The notes under the pieces are model-generated. The model searched no databases and was not told the DNA's origin. It worked only from the letters and a program-made list of their open reading frames with translations. A stretch of 64,000 bases of DNA from positions 124,001-188,000 of the forward strand of contig JAKLMB010000037.1 of the NCBI GenBank assembly GCA_022813625.1, given 5' to 3'. Numbering within the stretch: position 1 is the stretch's first letter; each line of letters opens with the position of its first letter. Below, piece by piece: positions 23,601 to 35,714 of the stretch. The position numbers were made by a program, and so were the translations under genes. This DNA is from Aaosphaeria pasadenensis. Taxonomy: Eukaryota; Ascomycota; Dothideomycetes; Pleosporales.

Positions 23601-25560
23601 AAAGAAGACATTAAGGCCTTTTCGAATGGAGCTCTGTGGGCACCTTCAACGGCTGTAGATGTCTTATTCTTCTCCATAAGAGCGAGCATCGATTGCCAGA
23701 ACGCAGGATAGTTGCCGTAAACCTGGGAGGCTTGGCATAGCGAAGGCCAAAGTTCTAGTAGCACATCTGTGTGCCGGCTGTCCTCAACTAGAAACTGAAA
23801 TCCTGTACCCGTTGCAAGGATATGCAAAGGTTGGACGTTGGCTGGATCGCTGATTTGAATCGCCTGTTCCAAGACGTTTTGGAGTTGGTTTAGAATCTTT
23901 TCTTTGATGTCATCCCGGAGATCGAGTGTTGCCGACGCATCGAGATATGCAGTACAGTCGTGAGAGGCCAGTATGAGATCATCATCTGATTGCGCGCGCT
24001 TTGTAAGATCTTTGAATCTTTTGATAATGGCTTCTTGCCACCTTGGAGATACGTTGATTGTGCTGCTGGGTAGAGCCTCGTTGCGTCGAAGTTCAGGCAG
24101 TATAGTGCAGATTTCAGGTCCATGTTTTTCCGCTTTCTGTGCAACAAATCTGATTGAGAGTTAGTACAAGCTAGTTAAGGGTTATTATATACCCACCTTT
24201 TGAAGTAGGGAAGCAGCAAGGCTTTGAAGCGCTCACTTCCTATGTCGGCAAAGAGATTGCAGAATGGTAAGAAGTCGTTTTCCCAGGCATCCTGGGAGAG
24301 AACTTCTAGGAGTTGAACGTGAGGAATAGCCGTATCCAGAGGACAATATTGGAAGTTCACAGCCACAGCAGCAAGGAAATCTTGCTTGTGCAAGTTGACA
24401 GAAGGCTGCGGGGGGTTTGCGGAATCGAACAAGCTCTTCAAAGTCTGGAAAACCAGAGGCCAGTCCTTCACCCTGCTTCCTTTTCGCACACCGCAAACAA
24501 TATACAAGAGCCGAGATGAGAGTCCGAGCCATCTTGTCTCAGAAACTGCACTCTTGACTTGTTCCAGAATTGGTACAAGCAAAGCTTCGAAAGTCTCGGC
24601 ATCCGAATGATGGATCATTGAGATGACCGATCCCTTAAGAATTGGTTCCAGTGGCGATACTCGCAATACGACATGATCCGGGTGATAAGTTTGTCGAAGC
24701 ATTTCCTCCAAGATGGCAACAGCACTCGAATGTAGTCCCCGTTGCACACCTTTCATTGAGTCCGCGAATAGAGACATGAGGCCGCGCTGGAATTCGCTAT
24801 GGTCCTTGTCACTGTCCTGCAATTCCTCCAATTGGTCCGAAATGTGTTTGATGATCAACTCCAAGGGCTTCTTATCTCTGTGGTAAGTGGCGCCAGCCTT
24901 GCGCACGAGGAAGCTAAGAGACTCCGCGGCGAAGCTTGCAACGAATGCCTTCTGGTGTTCCTTTCCGAGCAATGGAGCCATCAAGTCAAATATGGGCCGC
25001 AGGTCGGGTACGAGTAGTCGTGAGAGGTATTTAAAGAGCCATGCGAGGCATGAAAAGCTCCATTCGATCACCTCGACGGCCTGGTGGGTGGCTGCAACAT
25101 GCGACACCGTCTTTACCACCCGCTCGAAATATTTTTCGAACTTTGCGCCCAGATCATGGGCGAAATGCGCTGTAAGGCCCAGCAATGGCTCTTGACTCCA
25201 TGTATCCGCCTTCTCAATGGTTTCTACTAGAAGATCGAGGATGCGATCGGCGTGGTGGAGCAATTGGGGTAGGCTTTCGCAAAGCGGGGAGACCTGTCGG
25301 GCGAATGCGGTGAAGGTCTCGGCCATGTTAAGTCCCTTCCATTCATCGAGGGAGTTCCTGAAGTAAGAGAAGGTATCGTCGAGTTCTGCATCGTCGAGAA
25401 CGGTATTGCGGCCACGGCGGACGGGTTCGATCTTGAGCTTCGCTATGCGTTGAGAGAAGGATTCGAATCGATGTTTTCGGGAGGAAACGGTGCCTCCCTT
25501 TGGCTTTGAGCCAGTTCCGGAACGAAACTTTGTGGCGGTGCCTCGAGACATGGCTGCCAT
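17609..25560 (-). CDS. UTP20: UTP20, HEAT-repeat component of the small-subunit processome
   Basis: Two exons: 25560..24197 and 24149..17609, joined by a 47-nt intron (24150..24196), giving 2634 residues, close to yeast and human Utp20. Its N terminus is basic (MAAMSRGTATKFRSG), followed by repeated amphipathic helices (HEAT/ARM solenoid) over nearly the full length. The N-terminal segment with SLDEWKGLNM and SFAAESLSFLVRKAG is typical of the family. Near the C terminus there is an acidic tract (about residues 2385-2410) and a final Lys/Arg-rich tail (RREERRQKRK, KKVKRKERG) suited to nucleolar RNA binding. Utp20 binds the 5' ETS/U3 snoRNP and is required for 18S rRNA maturation (family knowledge). 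The apparent start at 23872 is a TTG inside the continuous second exon, not the start. Divergent from the CwfJ gene. Confidence 0.95.
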
Positions 25561-25879
25561 AGTGGGATGTGTTGTGTATGGAAGAAGCTTTGGACAAGAC
25601 GACAGGAAATGCGCATGAGAGAACTCTCCAAAAATTTCCAGAGGAAGAGCAGGGATCAGGGATGTAGAAAAGTTGTGACCAATGAGCGCGCATCGCCGTC
25701 AGCCACAACACGGACCACCCCTAAACCTCCGACATGCCGACGTACAACAACTACCAACGCGACAAATAAACTTCGACTTGTACTTGGATACCTTTTACCA
25801 TTCATCAACTTTACCTTCACTTACCGCGCTCATCACATCACAACAACAACTACCGTACCGCCATACACATTCGACAGCG
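25561..25879. other. Shared divergent promoter, UTP20 / CwfJ-like gene
   Basis: About 320 bp between the two start codons. It links a ribosome-biogenesis gene and an RNA-processing gene in a head-to-head pair. An open frame runs through it on the plus strand from 25567, but its translation matches nothing until the CwfJ exon. Confidence 0.55.
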
Positions 25880-27582
25880 ATGGCTGCCAAAATGTAATAT
25901 ACATTTCCTTTCACAATTGGATGTTCCAATTACACAGCGCTAACCCGCAAATCAGAGCCGTTGTTGGCAATGTCAACGGCCAATACCCAGCAGTATTCCA
26001 GAAGCTGGGCGCACTGCAAGAAAAGCAGAACTTCGCCTTCGCCCTCGTGGTGGGCAACTTGTTTGCGGATCCCGCGACATCTACAGAAGAAGATGAGAAG
26101 AATCTCACTTCACTCATCAATGGGGACATCAAAGTCCCATTCACAACTTACTTCGCACTGGCGGGCTCCTCATTCCCACCATCAGTGGTGGCGAGGCTGG
26201 AGGCCAACGCCGACGACATCTGCGAAAACCTTCACTTTCTCGGAAAACGATCCGTCATGAAGACCTCGGAGGGAATCCGCATCGTCACTCTTGGGGGTCA
26301 TCTAGACCCAAACATCATCGCCGGTGAATCGAAAGACAAGTATCCACCATATTACAGCGAAACAGATGCCAAGATCCTCCGAGGAGCCGTCTCAGCGGAC
26401 ATCCTTATTACCCATGAGTGGCCCTCCGGAATTCGAAATCGTTCCAAAAACTCCTTCGACGCGGAGCAGGAGCCGCAGTCGCAACAATGCCTGGCCGATC
26501 TGGCCACTGTCCTGAAGCCAAAGTATCACTTTTCGGCAGCAAGTGAGGCATTCTATGAACGCGAGCCGTTCTTTCACGTCCCTAGTGAAGAAACCGAGAA
26601 CCTCTATCCCATCACGAGGTTCATAAGTCTTGCATCATACGGCAACCCCAACAAGCAGAAGTGGATCTATGCCTTCAGTCTGGACCCCAAGGCCAGCAAC
26701 CCCGTATCCCCACCTGAAAACGCAACCGCCTCTCCACTCATCCATTCCGACAAGAAGCGGTCCGCGGCCCAGGAGTACCAAGGATCTGGTCTTGTCTACG
26801 AAACCTCATCTCGAGGAGGTGGCGGGCGCGGCCGTCCCAACAAGCGCCGACGCGGCAACGCCCATGTCCGCCATGGGCCTCTCTCGGCATCAGAATGCTT
26901 CTTCTGTCTCGCAAACCCAGACACCGCCACTCATCTCGTCACCTCCATCGGCGACGCCTCGTACCTCACAACCGCAAAAGGACCATTGCCAACTCCAACT
27001 ACATACCCAAAGTTGGGCTTCCCCTCTCACATCCTCATCATCCCGTTCGAACACCAGCCCACTCTTGCCGCCATTGCAGAAGACGAACGACACACCACCT
27101 ACGCGGAGATGGTGAAATACCGCTCCGCTATGAACGCCATGCTCAAATCACGCGCAGGCAACGATCTAGGCTCCATCACGTGGGAAGTCAGCAAGGCCAG
27201 CCTGCCCCATACGCACTGGCAGTATCTCCCCGTGGAAGCGTCACTCATCCGCAGCGGCCTCGTGGAAGCCGGCTTCAAGGCGCTTGCAGAGAACTTGCAC
27301 TGGCCGTCGATCGACAAGGCAGACGTCGGCGACGGCGTGGAGGAGACGACGGATTTCTTCCGCTTCGTGCTGTGGGACCCGGAGGACGAGGTCGAGACAA
27401 GCTTCGTCATGCGCTTCGACGAGAGTATCAAGTTCCACAATCAGTTCGGCCGTGAGGTATTAGCCAAGCTTATGGCGCTGGATAACAGGGTCGACTGGCA
27501 CGAATGCGGGCAAACGCAGCAGGAGGAGGAGGCAGATGTCGCGGCGTTTAAGGCCGCGTTCGAGGAGTTCGACTTCGCGTAG
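25880..27582 (+). CDS. CwfJ-family protein (CWF19L1/Drn1-like), intron-lariat or spliceosome-associated
   Basis: Two exons: 25880..25893 (14 nt) and 25956..27582, giving 546 residues. The intron 25894..25955 has a GTAATA donor, a GCTAAC branch sequence and a CAG acceptor. Splicing yields MAAKIAVVGNVNG, the expected N terminus of the metallophosphoesterase-like domain (about residues 1-250, including ALVVGNLF and LITHEWPSG). A basic Gly/Arg segment (GGGGRGRPNKRRRG) precedes the CwfJ_C_1 domain, with CFFC near residue 319 and SHILIIPFEH. CwfJ_C_2 follows, with SLPHTHWQYLPV near residue 423. In the family, Drn1/CWF19L1 acts with the debranching enzyme in lariat turnover. A long continuous frame from 25567 exists only because the intron has no in-frame stop; its N-terminal 100 residues look noncoding. 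Confidence 0.9.
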
Positions 27583-27712
27583 TTGCGCTCGTACTTCACC
27601 TCAACGTCGAGAACCATGTATAAAAGTAACAAATGTTAACAATACCGATAACAATAATGATAATAAGAAAAGAATAAGATCAATCTGTCACCCACCCACG
27701 TTTACATCAAAC

Positions 27713-29067
27713 CTATAACCTCCCCCCAATCCCCTTCCCCATCACAGCCCTAGCAATCCTCCTCACACCCTCCTCAACCTCCCCCCTCTCCCTCGTAAAC
27801 ACAACCCTCACCCACCCTTCCTCCTCCGCGCCCGCCAAATCCCCCCCAACAACCACAACCCCCTCCTCCAAACACCTCCCACAAATCTCCTCCGTCAATC
27901 CCTCCCTTCTCTCCCCACCCCCCCTCGCCTCAATCCACGCCCTCCCCAAATCCACCCACACAAAAAACGCCGCATTCACCCCCCTCCTCCACTGCAACCC
28001 ATACCGTCCCAGCACCTCCCCAACAACCCCATACGCCTCCGCAAGCCGCCTCCGATTCTCCTCCACATACCCCCTCACGAACGCCCCGTCCGACAACACC
28101 TCCACCACCGCGTTCTCTGCAAGCGACGACGGCGCAGAGTACAGCCCGCAGGTCCTCAGCGCGGCGAGAAACCCAAGGTTGGACTGCGAAATCACAACGC
28201 CGGTGCGCAGACCGCTCGCGCCGAAGTCTTTCGACGGGCCCCAGAGGATGTGGACGAGAGACGGGTCGATGAGGTCGGTTGTGTCGATTGAGGAGACGGA
28301 GTGGAAGGGTTGGTGGGTGTCATGGGTGGGGAAGGTGGAGAGCGCGTAGATCTCGTCGGATATGATGTGGATCTGGTGTTTTTGGCAGAATTTGAGGAGT
28401 TCGATGAGTGTGTCGAGGGGGTAGTAGCGGCCGAGGGGGTTATGTGGGTGGCAGAGGAGAAGTGCGCGGACGGTGATGCCCTGGTTGCGTGCGAGGTGTA
28501 ATGCGGCTTCGTAGTCTTGGACGACGGCGGGGCGGAATGGGTCCTCGGTTCCGAAGGAGACGGGGATGAAGCGGACGTTCATGCGGAGCTGGATGTTCTG
28601 GATGAACATGCGGTGGTAGGGACGGCCGACGAGGATGCCATCGCCTGCGTTCGCGAGACCCCAGGCGCAGTGCTCGATGGCGACGTTGACGCCGCTCGTT
28701 GCGAACATTTGGTCTGGCGTGAAAGGGCGTGCGGGTTGAAGTTGAGAGGTAAGGAAGCGGGATATGGCGAGTCGGAGGGATAGGGATGCGTCGCCATAGG
28801 TGAAGGCTTTGGAATTGGGGTCGATGAGAGTTTTGGTGCTGAGAAAATCGCGCAGTTCGGAGTGCATGAGGGAGTTCTCTGCGAGACCCAAGGAGATGTA
28901 GCCGTGGGGATTGTGCTGCGGATGCCAGATGTTTGTTCCGTCCCAGGCATCCTGCTGCAGGTTAGAATGTGACTCGATGATCAAGAGGAGTGATGACTTT
29001 CAAAACTTACCTTTCTTATCCGTCTGCCTTTGACACTCGACGCTCGGTCAGATATGTTAGAACCCAT
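27713..29067 (-). CDS. PLP-dependent class I/II aminotransferase, ACC-synthase-like
   Basis: Two exons: 29067..29011 (19 residues, MGSNISDRASS...) and 28954..27713, giving 432 residues. The acceptor could instead be three bases later, removing one Gln. Features in order: GYISLGLAENSLM (substrate/cofactor loop), FTYGDASLSLR, the CHPHNPLGRYY region near the cofactor pocket, IISDEIYA (aspartate to the pyridine nitrogen), and GPSKDFGASGLRTG with the Schiff-base Lys near residue 260. This pattern is that of fungal 1-aminocyclopropane-1-carboxylate synthase-like aminotransferases. Whether it makes ACC or is a general aminotransferase is unknown. The C-terminal third is very GC-skewed. Convergent with the CwfJ gene, stops 130 bp apart. 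Confidence 0.87.
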
Positions 29068-29993
29068 GATTTGCCTCCGTGGTATTCAATTTCTATGTGA
29101 TACCTTCGCCCAGAGAAAAAGATGGCGACTCAATCAAATATTTTGGTGTCTAGTAGCAATGTATATGTTCTTTGTATTAGTATCATGGACTCTTTCATCC
29201 ACTACCCTCGATCGGATCTCGAAAACTGTAATCTAGAAGTAGCAATAAAATCCGGTACTATTTACCACAACTTGACAGCTTGACAAATTGCAAAGTCAGC
29301 ACCGTCTATCTATATTCTTCCAGAACTGAAAACACAGGAATGAGTGGTCATGCAGAGTCCCAGCTGTCAAGATGCAAGAGATGATGTGGTTTCTAGTTGT
29401 TGTCATCCCCGCAATGGATTACGTGACCAACGTTAAACCGAACGTCTCTTCTTCGAGGCATTTTAACTCGACGACACGTTTGTAAGGATTTTTTTATTGT
29501 TTAATCTTTTTAAGATTTGATTGGGATGAGCGGCGGTGATAGAAGATATATTTTGATGAAGATGAGTTATCAGCTGCATGTCAAATGTTATAGTATTAAA
29601 TGATGTGCTTAAGAATGGAAAATTTCATGCATGTGTTAGGTTGGGTCCGCTTGAGATGAATGAGCTTCAATGTCTTTTTCAACATCCTTAAAGTAATGCC
29701 TAAGGCCCTCCACTCCTAACAGTTCGAAGATCCCCCAGACGTTTAGCAGTCATACAATTGCTAGACAAAACAAACACCTACAGGCTCGTACTCATCACAT
29801 CCACCCCCCCTCAATAAACAGCATCACCACGTAGCTAGACTCACAGTCACAGTCACACAGAAAGACACGAAATTTCAACTTCATAAGCGCATAATATTCG
29901 TAATAGTTTCTACCAACTCATGTGGAATCACCCAACCCAGCACTACTCCATCACGACCGCAAAAACCTACTCGCAGCAAAGTGGACAGCTAGC
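29068..29993. other. Intergenic region
   Basis: About 930 bp, moderately AT-rich: promoter side of the aminotransferase gene and 3' side of the HNH nuclease gene. No frame with motifs. Two CAGTCA repeats (cacagtcacagtcaca) lie near 29847. Confidence 0.5.
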
Positions 29994-30808
29994 TTAGCAA
30001 GTGTTCAACATAGTCGTCAGAGCGCTCTTCTCAGCAGAAGTGATGGTAAGGCTGTATGTGCTCTTGACCTTGACCCACATCTTGGCGTAGGTGCAGTGGT
30101 AGCTTGCTGTTCGGTCGTTAGCACTCATTCGGAGTCTGGAAGATGTTGGAATGGATGAGGAGTACTCACTTAGGGAGGGCTTCCAAGCCTCGGGACCCTT
30201 GTCGCCCTTGGCCTGGTTCACGTTGTCGGTGACGGCGAGGAGCTGGGGGTTGGTGAGGTCGTTGGCGAACGCCTGGCGACGGGCGGTCGTCCAGGAGGCG
30301 GCGCCGCTCTGTGGTTTACGATTAGCGTCTGTCGACTCTTGATAACGGATAGATGCAGGGTGGAGAGATTAGGGACGAACCTTCCAGGCGTTGCTCAAGG
30401 GGACCATATGATCGATGTCGACGTCGCTGGCGGCGGTCCAGGTGGCGCCGTCGTAGGGAGAAACCCATGTGCCAGAGGTGGCAGCACAAGATGAGTCTTG
30501 CACGACGTTGGTGCCGTCACGCTTGAGTACTACCTCGCGGGTGTTGCAGGCGCTACAATGGTACTATGTCAGTATAAATCCAGGGTAGTACAGACATCTC
30601 CGACGTACCCGCTCTGTGTAATCCAGTGAGGGAACAAGTCACGGGAGTAACCATCTTGAGGACCCTGTGCTGCGACGGTCAAGCCGGCGAGCTGCGTCTT
30701 GGCTGTTGCGGTGGAGGGGATGTTTGGTGGTGCGCGGGGGGCGAGTACCGGTGCTGGGACGGCAGAGGTGAGGATTGCAGATGTGAGGGCGAGGAGAATG
30801 TACTTCAT
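29994..30808 (-). CDS. Secreted HNH/DUF1524-type nuclease
   Basis: Four exons: 30808..30609, 30552..30381, 30308..30170, 30106..29994, giving 207 residues. A clear signal peptide (MKYILLALTSAILTSAVPAP) is followed by a short Pro/Ala stretch. The core carries DVDIDHMVPLSNAWK (residues about 110-124, His115 the probable general base), then SGAASWTTARRQAFAND, LTNPQLLAVTDNVNQAKGDK and W-x-P, the pattern of GmrSD C-terminal/DUF1524 HNH proteins secreted by actinobacteria and fungi. These have a beta-beta-alpha-metal fold and are predicted to cut nucleic acid; roles in nutrient scavenging or competition are inference. Four cysteines suggest two disulfides. A TATATA run sits about 45-50 nt upstream of the ATG. 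Confidence 0.9.
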
Positions 30809-30852
30809 GCTGGGCAGGCTGTTCTGAAGTCTTAGGGCTGAGAATGAAGAGA

Positions 30853-30858
30853 TATATA
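30853..30858 (-). promoter_or_regulatory. TATA-like box of the HNH nuclease gene
   Basis: TATATA run about 45-50 nt upstream of the ATG at 30808, minus strand. Core promoter role inferred. Confidence 0.35.
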
Positions 30859-33182
30859 TGCCAGGTAATGGAGATATAGCAATGAGCCCAAGTATGGATG
30901 GCCGGTAGGAACGAATGGATACCCAAGCGATGTACGGATGTCAGACTGAACAATGCGATGCTTACGATTCGATTGTTTCTTATGTGCAACTCCTTACCAT
31001 TTATATACTCACGATAGGTCATGGAGGCGCCGACCACGGAGACGCATATCTTAACTCGAACATCACCATCCACGCTTATTCCGGAGCATTCACTCTAAGA
31101 CACTCGATACCTTTCCCTCCAATGATAAGGCCCACGCCCCTCGCAGCTGCAAACCACCGCAGCGGCACGCAAGTGGTGTTGTCCCACGTACCCAGGTCCA
31201 GTGAATTTAGACATATCACTTTCTACTCTCGAATGGGAAGGTCGGAGAAGGAGCCAAGGTCCGCCGGGCATGCAAATCACCACCACCCCAGGGAATTACT
31301 GACGAGCGGCGCATAGGAGCTGCCATTGCTGGAGCTCGGGGCCGCCCTACGTGCATAGCTTTCTGGCCCCGGGCCGCGAGTAGAGTGCGGGCGATGTATG
31401 CGAGTCGCAATGGAGATGAGGTTGGAGGTATGTTTCTCGCGAGGCATGCGAATCAGAGGGGGAGGGTATGAGATAGTGCATGACTGGCAGCGCGGGGACA
31501 TGGGCCTTATTTCGGAGGTTTTATCTCGTTCACATGTGCTCTTATCGCATGCGATGATTGGGCGGAGTTTGTAAACACCCTGCAGATCCTAATCGTCGCT
31601 GGGGTTGAGTTTGGGGTCTTGGTCCTAGTCTTGGGATGTTTTGGTGATGAATGGGTGGCTTTGCGGATATTCCCGATTGCAGGGTGCGGAGGAGGCGCTG
31701 CAAACGGGTAACTCTGCGTGCACGTGGTCTATTTGATAAGTGTTGATAAAAGACACAATCATTATCCATGACAAGTGTCTCGACTCGATATTTAGTAATT
31801 CACAATTTCAGACTATGATTAGAAATATCTCATGAACGATGCGTCTGAGCTGTCCGATTGAAGGTCAATTGATTGTACTCACGTGAGATGGGCAATGGGA
31901 GGGAAGAGATGCAAGGATCTACAGGCAGGCCCCACTCTTCTTCGTTTGAAGTCCGACGACATGACATTGTCCAATCCTCTTCGTATCAAGTAACTTGACG
32001 ATTGTCATACTTTCAGATTGTGAATGAATGCCATCGACGTGGACAAGGCCGAAACCCTTCGTCACGACCAAGGAAAGAACACCAAAGCAATTCGTGAACA
32101 CACGTCCATCATATTCAACATCTCGAAATGAGCATTTCCTATTCAACCAAGTGGCCCTCCAAACAGACAGGTATTCGTGATGTTTGTGAGCAATACAGCT
32201 GAATCGAATACTGAGGGGAAGTGCCTCAATCACTTGTAGAGCATCTCGATGGGAGTACCAAGGCCCAGCCTGTGCCAACCCTCTAGCGCTGTGTTCGACG
32301 CATTTGCGCATAATGCCGAATCGAGTAGGTTTCGGAATGCTTGGGACGACATGCCAGCGAGGTACAGGGCGTGCGATAGGAGCGTGTTGGCACTTACATA
32401 CTTTTGTTAATGATTGAACTACATTGCGACAAGTGTGCCATGTCCGTCAGGATAGATCGTGATGTAGTTGTTATGTCTTTTGTATGTTGAATGCATTCTT
32501 GAGACGTCAGCCAAGGATGGATCTACTGTATGCAGTACATGAGCAAGGCCACCCGTTAACAACAACCTCAGTCTTCGATGCGAGAAAGGGATTCAACACG
32601 AGAAGATACATGGTTGAAATGGCCAGTAAGTAGCACACTGACTTGATGAATTTGGTTTTGGTTGCTAATGTGATGAAGTCTGTCATCTTAAGTCCACATG
32701 AAAGAAGCAGAGCCTTCCTGCATGCTAGCTTGCTGCTCGTACTCCTTCGATAAGTATCAAACAAATGCACTTGAACTGTTCTGTCTCTCTATCAATCAGC
32801 TAAGTGTTGTCAATTTCTGCGAAAGGATACATCATTCTTTGCGGCGATTGTCCAGCCAGAGAAACATCCAAAACGTCTTACCTATCCAATACAAAATTAT
32901 ACATACTGACCGAGCTACCTAGAAGAATACATACCAGCAGAAACAAGAAAACAGCAAATAAAAACAAGCCGTTCAAACCAGCAAAGACAGAAAGTCTGCT
33001 TAGGCAATTTTCAGCACCTCAGCCTTCACCTCCACCCAAACCTCCATCCATCCCAATCGGGAACCCAAAGCAAAAAAATGCAAACCAAACCTCAAAAAAG
33101 ATTTCCCCCCTCCTATCCCTTGTCCATCCCATCTTTTTCCATCCCATCTTTTAAAAAAAATGGCAAAAAACAGAACGCCCGC
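30859..33182. other. Gene-poor region
   Basis: About 2.3 kb. One 130-codon frame (31919-32311, minus) has no motif and no splice-consistent extension that I could find. The remaining frames are short. Towards 33000 the plus strand becomes A/C-rich. No RNA gene recognised. Confidence 0.45.
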
Positions 33183-33383
33183 TTAATGCAGATCTCTCAC
33201 CGCAAGCTTGACTAACTGAAAACCCCACGTTAGTGGAATAACATTCCGGCGGGAGTTTTTTGCCGGTCTCATTCGACCGATTGTTGTGCCCTGCCTGGTA
33301 GGTATGTGGCTTCTTACGTACTCGAACCCCTGCTCCGTGGGACTCATGTAGAGGGTTGATCCGAGACAATCCATCCACTTCAT
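33183..33383 (-). CDS. Candidate 32-residue microprotein gene with one intron
   Basis: Unrecognised. Exon 33383..33318 (22 codons, MKWMDCLGSTLYMSPTEQGF...) and exon 33215..33183 (10 codons plus stop). The intron 33216..33317 is 102 nt with a GTAAGA donor, a CACTAAC branch sequence and a TTTTCAG acceptor, all strong. A TATATAAA lies about 40 nt upstream of the ATG, preceded by a long CT-rich strand as in well-expressed fungal promoters. The intron length is a multiple of three and it lacks an in-frame stop, so an unspliced transcript would encode 66 residues instead. No signal peptide or known motif. Coding status rests on signals only; it may be a noncoding transcript or part of a larger unspotted gene. 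Confidence 0.35.
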   Translation of the reverse strand: MKWMDCLGSTLYMSPTEQGFEYVRSHIPTRQGTTIGRMRPAKNSRRNVIPLTWGFQLVKLAVRDLH

Positions 33384-33420
33384 CTATACCAGACTGATGG
33401 AGGGATTGAAAGTTTTGTGC

Positions 33421-33428
33421 TTTATATA
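33421..33428 (-). promoter_or_regulatory. TATA box of the candidate microprotein gene
   Basis: TATATAAA on the minus strand, about 38-45 nt upstream of the candidate ATG at 33383 and downstream of a CT-rich stretch of about 80 nt. Confidence 0.4.
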
Positions 33429-35714
33429 GGTGGTTAAAAGACTTGAGAGGGTGATATTTAATAGGAGGAGGAGAGGAAAGGGGGAGTGGGAAGAGGCTGT
33501 TGGGGTGGCGGTAGTGGAGGTGAGACTGGCTTTGCTGGGGAGGTGAGGTGAAGGTGAGTGTGCGACGACATGAGGGAATCTGTCTCTATGGTGATTTTTG
33601 ATGCTTTCTCATGCCATTTGGTGCTATTTGAGATACTGAGATATGCCATTTACTCTATATAACGTCTCGCTCTGCATCGCCAGATCATAATTCGACTTGA
33701 GTAGGCCAACATATATCTCGAGTGAGAATGCTACCATCTACTGATGCACGCTGCTATTTCACTTACAGAAATTGCCTTGAAGGCAAACAGAATGCATCTA
33801 AGTATCCAGTGGTCCTTCTAAATACCGTCGTATATGAAGTTTGATGGTACCGTCATGCACTGTTTTGTCTGCACCTCGCATCGTCAACACAAACACCACA
33901 CATGTAACCACGCTCACTGTACTGAGAACACATCACCACAACCCCAAAGATAGTTGAATCACATCGAACAAATCCATCATACCCTTTCCCACCCCGAACT
34001 GTGTTTATTGCACACGTTTCGACGCCATCTCCACACACCCCTTCGCTGGGGAGCCAGCCACTCCACGAACATAAAGTTTCAGATGAGCAATCACCTCACC
34101 TCACCCCATCAAATGCATCTCGATCTAACTCGGCATCACGTAAATTTTCTCAACGTGCATGATACCTCCCGATCCCTTCTCCCCCACTTCAACTTGTCGG
34201 TACGTACCATATGATCGCGTATGCGGTACACCCTCTGAAGTTACGTCCTGCAGCACCAACGTCCTTAAGCAGCTCGAGACAAAATACTAGGAAACACAAA
34301 ACACCAATGGCGACATAACGAGCCTCTTCAAACACACGCGTCAATGGCAAAGCTTACTATGTCAATCATCAACTACAACGCACGCACCACCAGACCATCC
34401 CGAGATTCACAGTGAGAAGGACTTCACGAGCCAGCAACAATCTCGGATACACATCATGCACAATAGTCTCAATGCCCAATGCAATGTCCAATGCACCGCT
34501 ACGTATACCACGACACCTACACCTATCACGATCTATGTCGGCGATGGCGGCAGCGGACCGCTGCGACGAAATACACACCACCGCATCGTATCCGTCCACC
34601 GAACTGCAAAATCACCAAGAGTTATAACGTCAACATGCAATTACAGAATAGCGCAGCATGGTATCAAAACGGTATGATTCCTACGGTCCGACGATCCAAG
34701 CCCCGTGAACACCCACCGCACGCCGCCGTCGATCGCATAGGCTTGAACCACAATGAGGAAGTTCAAAAATGCCGTGTATACGGCTTAATCGCCCACCCAA
34801 TCGTCGCCAGGCCAAATAGTAGGAACCCTAGTCAAGAAACGATATCGTATACTCGTCGAAGAGAAAGAGGAGTGCGGAAGACATGTACATGTAAGGTGTA
34901 TTGGAGACGGCAGGTCACGACTACAGGTAGACACCAGAGAGAGGGCGCGGAGATGATGTCGCGTTGGCGTGGTATGCTGTAGAAGCCCAGGATGAACAAA
35001 GTATACATGTTATATAGTATATAATGCCAGACAAGATATCCTTTTGTCGTAGTATACTACTGTGTGCTCTCATGTGATTTTATCGTGCTAGGACTATTTT
35101 TAGGCGGTGGGGGGTGATAGCAGTCGGAGAACGTCTTCTCCTGAATCAGAAAGGATATAACTCGGCGCTATCCATCTTGATCTTATCACCATAGAGATTG
35201 CACCAAGGTCTCTCCATCAAACCAACCATGCCAGTGCAAGTGCCGTACGCCTTGGTATCTCCTCCCCCTCCCTCCAGACAAACCGCGATATGAATTGCAC
35301 AGACTTGGCTCGTGACATCCAAGACCCAGTCAGTCAGTCACAATCTACGTCCCCCTCACCTACGCTTCGCTTCAGGGAAAGGTGAGTATGGAGATTAAGT
35401 AGAGATTGAAGCGACGGGTAGGGATTGTGATTGGCCGAGCGCGCTTGACGAAAAATAAATCAATTGCCTAGGTGGGAATAAATGAGAGTTCGAATATACT
35501 AATTACCCGGTGCGCGTGTAAAAAAGTCATTTAATACCCTTCGTAGATAATCTACGAGAGTGTGAATTAGTACCGGGGAAGGGTCTGCGGATGTGGGTTT
35601 GTGGGGTATAAGGTGCGGTGGGTCTGACGGTTGTTTCGTTTCGTCATTTCACTCTCCGGGGATTTTTCCACACCATTGCATCACTTCACTGATAAGGAAA
35701 AAGATACAGAGAAA
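33429..35714. other. Gene-poor region
   Basis: About 2.3 kb without a supportable gene. A 167-codon plus-strand frame (34479-34982) is charged and low in motifs, and overlaps other frames of similar size. A TATAGTATATAATG stretch lies near 35011. The right end is the promoter of the secreted protein at 35715. Confidence 0.45.

Noticed and set aside
23870..23872. TTG as start of a 2087-residue UTP20
   Set aside because: The frame is continuous upstream to the splice acceptor at 24150, and the first exon supplies the conserved UTP20 N terminus.
31919..32311. 130-codon minus-strand frame
   Set aside because: Protein-like length but no domain, no signal peptide and no exon partner found.
33310..33345. 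GGGGTTCGAGTAC resembling a tRNA T-loop
   Set aside because: No matching T-stem, anticodon arm or acceptor stem around it; it is better explained by the candidate microprotein exon.
34479..34982. 167-codon plus-strand frame
   Set aside because: Two other frames of similar size overlap it, and the composition is that of noncoding DNA.
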